Below are positions 58,893 to 64,000 of a stretch of 64,000 bases of DNA, piece by piece. The notes below the pieces were generated by a model, which searched no databases, had not been told where the DNA came from, and saw only the letters and a list, made by a program, of their open reading frames with translations. The DNA lies in the NCBI GenBank assembly GCA_026398815.1, contig JAPLSA010000017.1:717024-781023 (forward strand), in the 5' to 3' direction. This DNA is from Gammaproteobacteria bacterium. GTDB lineage: Bacteria; Pseudomonadota; Gammaproteobacteria; Nevskiales; Nevskiaceae. Position numbers and translations under genes: made by a program. Numbering within the stretch: position 1 is the stretch's first letter; every line of letters begins with the position of its first letter.

Positions 58893-59855
58893 ATGTCCGG
58901 GCCCGCCATGAATCCGAACGCAGCACCGCAATCCCGCTGGAATCTCGACGAGGTCGTGACCGGCCTGCGCCAGCAGCGCGAGCGCTGGCGCGAAGCCCGG
59001 CAGCGCAGCCTCGATTCCGGCAGCCGCGAAGTGCCGGCGCGCCAGCAGGTGCAGGCGATCATGGACGCGCTGTGCGGCGCGCTGTTTCCGATGCGGCTCG
59101 GCCCGCCCGATCTTCGCCAGGACAGCGAGGACTACTACGTCGGCCACACGCTGGACACCGCGCTCAACGCGCTGCACGGCCAGGTGCAGCTGGAGTTGAG
59201 CTACGCGGCGCGGCTGGGCAACGACGCCCACGCCGACGTGGCGGGCCGCGCCCAGGCCATCGTCCGCGCCTTCGCCGGCTATCTGCCGGAAGCGCGGTCG
59301 CTGCTCGACAGCGATGTCGAAGCCGCCTACCTGGGCGATCCGGCCGCGCGCAGTGTCGATGAAGTGCTGGTCTGCTACCCCGGCGTGATGGCGGTGATCT
59401 ACCACCGGCTGGCGCACCAGCTGTATCGCCTGGGCGTGCCGTTGCTGGCGCGGATCATCGCCGAACTGTCGCATTCGGCCACCGGCATCGACATCCACCC
59501 CGGTGCCAGCATCGGCCGCCGCTTCTTCATCGACCACGGCACCGGTGTGGTGATCGGCGAGACCGCCGTGATCGGCGAACGCGTGCGCCTGTACCAGGCG
59601 GTGACGCTCGGCGCCAAGCGCTTCGAATCGGCCGACGATGGCAGCCTCGTCAAGGGCCAGCCGCGCCACCCGATCGTCGAAGACGACGTGGTGATCTATG
59701 CCGGCGCGACCATCCTTGGCCGCGTCACCATCGGCAAGGGATCGAGCATCGGCGGCAATGTCTGGCTCACCCGCAGCGTGCCGCCGGGCAGCAACATCAC
59801 CCAGGCGCAGTCCGAACATCACGCACCGAACGCGCCGCTGCCGGCAGGCTTCTAG
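58893..59855 (+). CDS. cysE: Serine O-acetyltransferase
   Basis: This enzyme makes O-acetylserine for cysteine synthesis; cysM at 11947 uses the product. The 320-residue protein has a long helical N-terminal domain (1-190) and a left-handed beta-helix of hexapeptides. Catalytic residues are D200 (GIDIHPGA) and H215 (FIDHGTGVVIGETA), followed by QAVTLGA. It is longer than E. coli CysE (273) and resembles the EpsC type. Start at 58893, or at 58908 where a second ATG lies. Confidence 0.93.
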   Translation: MSGPAMNPNAAPQSRWNLDEVVTGLRQQRERWREARQRSLDSGSREVPARQQVQAIMDALCGALFPMRLGPPDLRQDSEDYYVGHTLDTALNALHGQVQLELSYAARLGNDAHADVAGRAQAIVRAFAGYLPEARSLLDSDVEAAYLGDPAARSVDEVLVCYPGVMAVIYHRLAHQLYRLGVPLLARIIAELSHSATGIDIHPGASIGRRFFIDHGTGVVIGETAVIGERVRLYQAVTLGAKRFESADDGSLVKGQPRHPIVEDDVVIYAGATILGRVTIGKGSSIGGNVWLTRSVPPGSNITQAQSEHHAPNAPLPAGF

Positions 59856-59908
59856 GCAGGCAGGCGGCCACCGCTGTACCCGAAGCAAACGCGTACCGAG
59901 GAGTCCGC

Positions 59909-60280
59909 ATGTTTCTGGTCCCGACCTACCTGGCAAACAGCAGCATCCACGGCCTCGGCGTGTTCACGCCGGTGGCGATCCCGGCCGGCACCATCGTCTG
60001 GGAACTGAACCCGGTCATCGACTGGGAACTGACCCCAGCGGAACTCGACGCCATGCCGGAACCGTTCCGCAGCAAGGTGCGCGCCTACAGCTATCTGAAC
60101 GTCGATGGCGTTTACCTGCTGTGCGGCGACAACGGCAAGTTCATGAATCACGCCAGCACACCGAACTGCTACGAGGACGACATCCGTACCATTGCGGCGA
60201 TCGACATCCCGGCTAATACCGAACTGACTTGTGACTACCGGGCGTTCGAGCATGCACCGTGGGTGCATGAGCTGAGGTAG
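59909..60280 (+). CDS. Small SET-domain protein
   Basis: The 123-residue protein is essentially a bare SET domain: HGLGVFTPVAIPAGTIVWEL (part of 14-34), the SAM/pseudoknot motif NHASTPNC (80-87) and ELTCDY (105-110). SET domains methylate lysines with SAM. Bacterial stand-alone SET proteins are known but most targets are not. GAGG precedes the ATG (CCGAGGAGTCCGC). It marks the last chromosomal-type gene before the cassette array. Confidence 0.88.
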   Translation: MFLVPTYLANSSIHGLGVFTPVAIPAGTIVWELNPVIDWELTPAELDAMPEPFRSKVRAYSYLNVDGVYLLCGDNGKFMNHASTPNCYEDDIRTIAAIDIPANTELTCDYRAFEHAPWVHELR

Positions 60281-60561
60281 CGATGCCAGACGATTCAGCG
60301 GTAGCGAAATCACGGTGACACCCGTCGGCCTAGTTGACTTGGCGGTTCACACCGCTGGCCGATCGATGCCCGTCCGCCGCTTTGATTGTTTCGGAGATAC
60401 GCGCAGCGTTATGGTGTACGCGCACGACCTCCGGAATTTCCGATGAGAAACAGCCGACTCACTCCACCGCGAAACGTTATCCAGCGTTTTTCGCCAGATT
60501 ATCGTGCGTTCTTGCACGATAACGTGGCAGGTTATCGTGCATTTTTGCAGCCTAATTGTAG
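60281..60561. other. Region between SET gene and the cassette array
   Basis: No credible gene and no integrase are present in 281 bp. The last 65 bp contain an inverted and direct repeat of TTATCGTGC and end in the core GTTGGGC at which the first cassette is joined. It is the place where an attI site would be expected. Confidence 0.55.
60499..60549. repeat. TTATCGTGC inverted and direct repeats beside the cassette junction
   Basis: TTATCGTGC (60499-60507) and GCACGATAA (60514-60522) form a 9-bp hairpin. TTATCGTGCATTTTTGCA (60532-60549) repeats the first arm and spacing. The block lies just before the first cassette core (60561). It may be integrase-binding repeats of an attI-like site or a regulatory palindrome. 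Confidence 0.5.
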
Positions 60562-60570
60562 TTGGGCAAT

Positions 60571-60879
60571 ATGAAAACCAATCAGCTCAAACTGATGAAG
60601 CGGCACCGTCGCGTATTTCGGCTTATGGGCTTTGTGTGGACCTTGGGCGGCGGCATTCTCTTGGTCAGTTTCGTCGTGCTTGCGCTCGACCCAACCAGCA
60701 GCATCACCTACAACGGGGTGCCAACTACGGCCACTGGGCCAAAGGTCTTCGCTGCGGTGTTCTCTGGCTCCTTCGTAGTGGCTGGCATAGGCTTTCTCCT
60801 GGCGCCGACTCGCTGGCTAGATCAGCTCTTTATTTGGAGGCAGTCACTATGGTCTGCCATCGCATTTTGGCGGCAGTAG
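60571..60879 (+). CDS. Cassette 1 protein: small two-helix membrane protein
   Basis: The 102-residue protein has a basic N terminus (KLMKRHRRVFR) and membrane segments at about 20-41 (FVWTLGGGILLVSFVVLAL) and 63-83 (FAAVFSGSFVVAGIGFLLAP), so it is probably an inner-membrane protein. ATG 60571 stands 9 bases into the cassette. The stop is one base before attC1, the typical compact cassette arrangement. Function unknown. Confidence 0.75.
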   Translation: MKTNQLKLMKRHRRVFRLMGFVWTLGGGILLVSFVVLALDPTSSITYNGVPTTATGPKVFAAVFSGSFVVAGIGFLLAPTRWLDQLFIWRQSLWSAIAFWRQ

Positions 60880-60880
60880 T

Positions 60881-60958
60881 GCCCAACAATGCACTCCAGC
60901 CGACCGCTACGCCTCCGCTTCGCTGCGGCTCCGCGTCGGCTGAGTTTGGGCGTTGGGC
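60881..60958 (+). repeat. attC1 recombination site (78 bp)
   Basis: R'' is GCCCAAC (60881-60887) and R' is GTTGGGC (60952-60958). Inner pairing AGCCGACCGC / GCGTCGGCT gives the folded bottom-strand hairpin of attC sites. It resembles attC5 in length and inner sequence. Confidence 0.92.
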
Positions 60959-60961
60959 CTA

Positions 60962-61402
60962 ATGAAAAAACAGATTGCTCTTTATTTGATGCTCGCCACA
61001 TCTTCGGCATGCTTAGCTCAGCCAAATTCGTCTGAGCAGCTCATGCTTCAAATCCAGCGCTCGCACATCGAAGGTAACGTGCCTCCGCCCGAGCAATTCG
61101 ATGCAACGCTGCGTCGAGACCTTTCGTCTTACTTCAGCACTCAAACCGTTAGCTACGAACTCCTGCGAGAGGGTCCAACGCAGTCCGGTGTTTCGTACCC
61201 AAAATATTACTTGTGGGTTAAGGCAACTCGGCAAAACGAAACTGTGGTAGGCGCAGTTCGCGTTGCCGCAATAGATAAAGCCCGGTTTGAGGTCACTGAC
61301 TTCTTGCCGAGCGAGCGCATCCGCTCTGATCCCAACCAAGTTCAACAAATTTTCCCTGCCCTTCTGGTGCCGTCCATTTTGGCAAGAGCAGGTGCCAAGT
61401 GA
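60962..61402 (+). CDS. Cassette 2 protein: exported, unknown
   Basis: The 146-residue protein has an N-terminal signal peptide (KKQIALYLMLATSSACLA, cleavage near Q20). The cysteine C17 does not fit a good lipobox. The mature part has YYLWVKATRQNETVVGAVRVA and FEVTDFLPSERI. Not recognised. The stop lies 4 bases before attC2. Confidence 0.75.
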   Translation: MKKQIALYLMLATSSACLAQPNSSEQLMLQIQRSHIEGNVPPPEQFDATLRRDLSSYFSTQTVSYELLREGPTQSGVSYPKYYLWVKATRQNETVVGAVRVAAIDKARFEVTDFLPSERIRSDPNQVQQIFPALLVPSILARAGAK

Positions 61403-61406
61403 GCAT

Positions 61407-61464
61407 GCCCAACCAAGCATTCAAGCGGACGGGCTTCGCCCGCCGCTTAACTTAGGCGTTAGGG
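61407..61464 (+). repeat. attC2 recombination site (58 bp)
   Basis: R'' is GCCCAAC (61407-61413) and R' is GTTAGGG (61458-61464), with inner arms AAGCGGACGGGC / GCCCGCCGCTT. R' ends in G instead of the usual pyrimidine, but it matches the next cassette's own R''. Confidence 0.88.
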
Positions 61465-61471
61465 GTCTCCA

Positions 61472-61714
61472 TTGGTTTTCTTCGCCATATCTCGCGCGGC
61501 CTTCGAGAGCTACTCTGAGCACGGCATGCGTGCGCAGCTGTGGGTTTGTGCAGGTGTTATTTCGGCCGAAGAACTGGCAACCCTGCGTGCTGGCAATGTC
61601 GATGTCACGGACTTCGATTACACACTTGAGCCTGACGACTGGGTGGGGATAAGCGGCGCATTGGAAACAATCCGCGAGCACCATCCTTCGCATACGGTAT
61701 GGGTCGGGCTATAA
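61472..61714 (+). CDS. Cassette 3 protein: small cytoplasmic, unknown
   Basis: The 80-residue protein is read from a TTG at 61472; an ATG at 61526 would give 62 residues. It contains AQLWVCAGVISAEELATLRA and DDWVGISGALETIREHHPSH. No membrane segment. The frame fills the cassette and ends 21 bases before attC3, which supports coding. Start uncertain. Confidence 0.6.
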   Translation: MVFFAISRAAFESYSEHGMRAQLWVCAGVISAEELATLRAGNVDVTDFDYTLEPDDWVGISGALETIREHHPSHTVWVGL

Positions 61715-61735
61715 ATTCTCGGGCGACGCCAAGCC

Positions 61736-61793
61736 CCCTAACAGGCCGCTGCATCCGAGCGCCTTCGGCGCCGGCTGAGCGGCGGCGTTAGCC
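61736..61793 (+). repeat. attC3 recombination site (58 bp)
   Basis: R'' is CCCTAAC (61736-61742) and R' is GTTAGCC (61787-61793), with inner arms GGCCGCTGCATCCGAG / CTGAGCGGC and the loop CGCCTTCGGCG. Confidence 0.88.
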
Positions 61794-61809
61794 CGCTAAG
61801 GATCGGCTT

Positions 61810-62061
61810 GTGCAAACGCCCACGTTTCAATTTCAGCCGCGGTGGAAGGAGGAGTTAGTTTGCTCCTGCGACTTGGGATCGTTCGTTGTAACGATGCCCA
61901 TGGGAGTAGTCTCAGTGGACTTCCCGACCGAGGACATTTGGCAGCATGAGGCGCCCAGTTGGGCCAAGCCATACTGGGACTCCGTTCGGAGTCAGTTGTC
62001 TGCCTGGTGCAAGTCTCAGAATATCCCGCTGTACGTTGGGCCCTATGGTCACGTCTACTAA
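61810..62061 (+). CDS. Cassette 4 protein: small cytoplasmic, unknown
   Basis: The 83-residue protein starts at GTG 61810. It is aromatic-rich (RWKEELVCSCDLGSFVV, APSWAKPYWDSVRSQLSAWC). No signal peptide or membrane segment. The arrangement of beta strands then a helix suggests a compact alpha/beta domain. Function unknown. The stop is 20 bases before attC4. Confidence 0.65.
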   Translation: MQTPTFQFQPRWKEELVCSCDLGSFVVTMPMGVVSVDFPTEDIWQHEAPSWAKPYWDSVRSQLSAWCKSQNIPLYVGPYGHVY

Positions 62062-62081
62062 CCTCGGGTCAGCGCAACGCG

Positions 62082-62145
62082 GGCTAACCATTCGCTGCAG
62101 GCGCGACGTCCCTGACGGGCCGCGGCCTGAGCTCAAACGTTGGGC
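62082..62145 (+). repeat. attC4 recombination site (64 bp)
   Basis: R'' is GGCTAAC (62082-62088) and R' is GTTGGGC (62139-62145). The inner arms are less clearly paired than in the other sites; GCAGGCGCGACGTCCCTG / GGGCCGCGGCCTGAGC allows an imperfect stem. Confidence 0.82.
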
Positions 62146-62156
62146 ACCAAGAAAAG

Positions 62157-62654
62157 ATGCCGTTCCTGTCTGAACTGAGGCACCGTGAGCCGTACGCGGC
62201 ATCGGCTGTATTGGCCGCTCGTCTCGCTGACATCCATCTGCTGTTGGCCAGCATCCGGGACTTGCCTATTCATCTACAGCTGAAAAAGAAGATGCTCAAC
62301 CATGGCATCTGGTTGGTTGCCGAAGCATCTGGCAATTTCCATTCACGCTTTAGGTCTGCTGGTGTACTTGCCAGCATCGGTGTGCCCATACAAAGAGATC
62401 ACATTCACCCACGTAAGGTTCTTGTCGGTGAGCTTCTGCAAGGGGCGTCGCCGTCCTCAGTTATCGAGCGCGCTCAATGTTGCATCGTCACCAAAGCCGA
62501 ACACGCGTTGCTGTCTAGAGTCCCAGGTCACGTTCTCGGCTGGGACAGATACAAGGAGGCCAATGTCATCGTCCATGACATGCAACTTGGTGCCCAACCA
62601 GGCACTCCAGCCGACCCACTTGCCTTCGCTTCGCTACGGCAAGCGGTCGGCTGA
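62157..62654 (+). CDS. Cassette 5 protein, unknown, reading into attC5
   Basis: The 165-residue protein starts at ATG 62157. Its middle has RDHIHPRKVLVGELL and later VTKAEHALLSRV and GWDRYKEANV. The DHIxPR and EH elements recall HNH-type nuclease folds but are not enough to claim one. The last 23 codons (from QLGAQPG) lie in attC5, whose TGA ends the frame; the native protein may be shorter in other contexts. Function unknown. Confidence 0.65.
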   Translation: MPFLSELRHREPYAASAVLAARLADIHLLLASIRDLPIHLQLKKKMLNHGIWLVAEASGNFHSRFRSAGVLASIGVPIQRDHIHPRKVLVGELLQGASPSSVIERAQCCIVTKAEHALLSRVPGHVLGWDRYKEANVIVHDMQLGAQPGTPADPLAFASLRQAVG

Positions 62655-62669
62655 GCTTGGGCGTTATGC
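62592..62669 (+). repeat. attC5 recombination site (78 bp)
   Basis: R'' is GCCCAAC (62592-62598) and R' is GTTATGC (62663-62669), with inner arms CAGCCGACC / GGTCGGCTG and an imperfect TTGCC..GGCAA loop stem. Closely similar to attC1. Confidence 0.92.
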
Positions 62670-62672
62670 CTC

Positions 62673-63773
62673 ATGAATCCATACGACCAGCCCATTTTTA
62701 CTCTTAATGCTCGCGGCAATGTGATGCTGGAGGTCATGCGCGACTACTTCAATCTCACGAACGACGTCATGCACCGCGAGATTCAGGGGATGCATGTCAC
62801 AACGTGTGAAACTCTTCAATCAAAGGGGATTGCCTACGAAAAACTAAGAGTAGGGCTTGTGCCAATTGCCGACCGTCTCGAGGCCGCCTTCATCTTCGAC
62901 TCTCAATGCATAGATTCATCGTGGTACGGCTTCGAGGTCGCCAAGGCAATCCTCCCTCTTCATGACAAACGGTCAACTCAGAGCGTTCTATGCGGCGATC
63001 TGATCGGCGACGACCAGCAACTAATCTTCGACATCCTCCAAGAATCGCTAGTCTTGGCCCGCTCATTCACATTCGTGCACGGAACGGCTCTGTATTGCGT
63101 GTACATCAACAACCTGTCTGATGCTGCCCTTTCAGCGATGCATGAGGCATTGTGCAAGTACGAACCGTACGTCGGCTTCATCCCCGCGACCTTCGCATCT
63201 CGAGCCAAGACGTACTTGTCGACGATATTGGTAAATTCGTATCTCAAGCACGAAAGCACCATCATCATGGGGCACGAAGACGACCGCCCCAATGAAGAAG
63301 ACGTAAATCTCATCGGCTACCCTTTTGAAGACTTTGGGTATCGCGTCGTGAGCTTGCAGTCGTCGTACGCTGACCTGTTCCTCGGCTACAAAATCGAACG
63401 TCCTGTCTTCCCGGGCTTCGAAGTGGACACCGAGATGTCGTTGAACGCGGTCTCTCCCACGGTACTGCCGATCGACGATTTCACCGTCGAGATTGAGGAA
63501 GCGAAGCTCAACTATTTGAAGTCAGAAAAGCTCGGAAAACTCCAAAAGGCCGGGATTGATGAGCTTGAGGGCGACGAACTGACTCAGCTAATTCGGAAGA
63601 AGGTTGCTGCCAGCTACATCTACAACCTGTGCTACTTGTCCAAGCACGATGTCGTTAAGTTCAATGTAATGCTTGAGGTACCTAGGACTGATGGTGGCTA
63701 TCCAACCCGAGTTCTGGCTGCCCTTGAGTATCAGCCGGCCAAGAAGAATCTCCGCGTCATCACGCTTCACTGA
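62673..63773 (+). CDS. Cassette 6 protein: 366 residues, unknown
   Basis: This is the largest cassette gene in the array. The protein has no signal peptide or membrane segment. It reads as a mixed alpha/beta cytoplasmic protein, with a stretch of acidic residues (GHEDDRPNEEDVN), a predicted helical part (VEIEEAKLNYLKSEKLGKLQ) and a beta-rich C terminus. ATG 62673 stands 9 bases into the cassette and the stop is 10 bases before attC6. Not recognised. Codon use is visibly less GC-biased than in the chromosomal genes. Confidence 0.75.
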   Translation: MNPYDQPIFTLNARGNVMLEVMRDYFNLTNDVMHREIQGMHVTTCETLQSKGIAYEKLRVGLVPIADRLEAAFIFDSQCIDSSWYGFEVAKAILPLHDKRSTQSVLCGDLIGDDQQLIFDILQESLVLARSFTFVHGTALYCVYINNLSDAALSAMHEALCKYEPYVGFIPATFASRAKTYLSTILVNSYLKHESTIIMGHEDDRPNEEDVNLIGYPFEDFGYRVVSLQSSYADLFLGYKIERPVFPGFEVDTEMSLNAVSPTVLPIDDFTVEIEEAKLNYLKSEKLGKLQKAGIDELEGDELTQLIRKKVAASYIYNLCYLSKHDVVKFNVMLEVPRTDGGYPTRVLAALEYQPAKKNLRVITLH

Positions 63774-63783
63774 AGCACATGAG

Positions 63784-63849
63784 GCATAACCCTGCAGTCG
63801 AGCGGACGTGCGCGAAAAGCCGCGCAGGCCGCTCACTTCCACGTTGAGG
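63784..63849 (+). repeat. attC6 recombination site (66 bp)
   Basis: R'' is GCATAAC (63784-63790) and R' is GTTGAGG (63843-63849), with inner arms GAGCGGACGTGCGCG / CGCGCAGGCCGCTC. The R' belongs to the next, seventh cassette. Confidence 0.87.
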
Positions 63850-63924
63850 CTGTAGAGCTGGTGAAGCGTCCTCGTTTTTCGAAGACACCTGCCGGTAGAG
63901 TTTCTTTGAACGAAGGAGCTCTGC

Positions 63925-64000
63925 GTGAAGAAGTCGAAGTTTTCCGAAGAACAGATCGTCCGGATCCTGAAAGAGGTCGAGGCGGGGGCGAAGGTCGCCG
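63925..64000 (+). CDS. IS3-family transposase OrfA, N-terminal fragment
   Basis: The GTG start at 63925 has AAGGAG nine bases upstream. The visible 25 residues read MKKSKFSEEQIVRILKEVEA and on to GAKVA, the start of the helix-turn-helix of IS3-family OrfA proteins. The gene continues past the window edge. The left end of the insertion sequence lies between 63850 and 63924 and I cannot fix it. It interrupts the seventh cassette or its gene. Confidence 0.85.
   Translation, partial: MKKSKFSEEQIVRILKEVEAGAKVA

Larger units (their letters stand above)
60562..63843 (+). mobile_element. Integron gene-cassette array, six complete cassettes, no integrase in view
   Basis: Cassettes: 60562-60952, 60953-61458, 61459-61787, 61788-62139, 62140-62663, 62664-63843. 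Each has one plus-strand gene then an attC of 58-78 bp. Starts and R'' cores pair exactly: TTGGGC/GCCCAAC, TTGGGC/GCCCAAC, TTAGGG/CCCTAAC, TTAGCC/GGCTAAC, TTGGGC/GCCCAAC, TTATGC/GCATAAC. Base composition is visibly less GC-rich than the rest of the window, and all genes are unrelated to each other. The array is either part of an integron whose intI is beyond the window or a CALIN. A seventh cassette begins at 63844 with TTGAGG. Confidence 0.92.

Noticed and set aside
60334..60522. Short plus-strand frame between the SET gene and the array as a possible integrase remnant
   Set aside because: It has no similarity to tyrosine recombinase motifs and runs into the TTATCGTGC repeat.

Overview
The window is 64 kb of high-GC DNA from a gammaproteobacterial chromosome. 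The gene order rpoE-rseA-rseB-degP ... lepA-lepB-DUF4845-rnc-era-recO-pdxJ-acpS matches the order known from Pseudomonas and Xanthomonas-like bacteria. Together with an Entner-Doudoroff cluster, hopanoid-type HpnN/HpnM homologues and a chromosomal cassette array, this suggests a Xanthomonadales/Nevskiales-like organism. The genus is an inference and cannot be settled from the sequence alone.

Layout. Positions 1-1775 hold the end of a threonine aldolase gene and astB (arginine succinyltransferase pathway). Positions 1830-7418 (minus) encode a 1862-residue exported protein: five Calx-beta domains, ten copies of a ~100-residue beta-rich repeat and a C-terminal alpha/beta hydrolase. Positions 7738-21476 (minus) are a long housekeeping run: mtnP-like phosphorylase, hpt, nagZ, CYTH protein, rlmD, cysM, acpS, pdxJ, a GlyGly-CTERM surface protein, recO, a MITE-like element touching the era stop codon, era, rnc, DUF4845, lepB, lepA. 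Positions 21580-29466 (minus) hold two more paralogues of the giant hydrolase, so the family brackets the housekeeping run. Positions 29818-35254 (minus) hold a bestrophin-like channel, a glutaredoxin-like protein, a DegP protease with a lipobox, RseB, RseA and RpoE (envelope stress).

Positions 35369-40020 (plus) are nadB-mobA-moeA and an unknown 400-residue protein, translationally coupled. Next come an MddA/NnrU-type membrane methyltransferase, an SDR lacking the catalytic tyrosine, two small exported proteins, and an ECF sigma factor followed directly by a Ser/Thr kinase. Positions 46391-51197 hold eda-edd facing zwf-pgl, a complete Entner-Doudoroff entry. A tandem array of 214-bp units with cloverleaf-like palindromes follows, then moaB, divergent hpnN and hpnM/mlaC-like genes, a TetR regulator divergent from a membrane protein, alanine dehydrogenase, a serine acetyltransferase and a small SET-domain protein.

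From 60562 the character changes: GC drops visibly and the DNA becomes an integron gene-cassette array without an integrase in view. Six complete cassettes each carry one plus-strand gene and a 3' attC site. In every cassette the 6-base 5' core is the exact complement of that cassette's own 3' R'' core, which is strong internal proof of cassette structure. A seventh cassette begins at 63844, and an IS3-family transposase orfA starts at 63925 and runs off the window. All the cassette proteins are of unknown function. The cassette array and the three giant modular hydrolases are the most interesting parts of the window.
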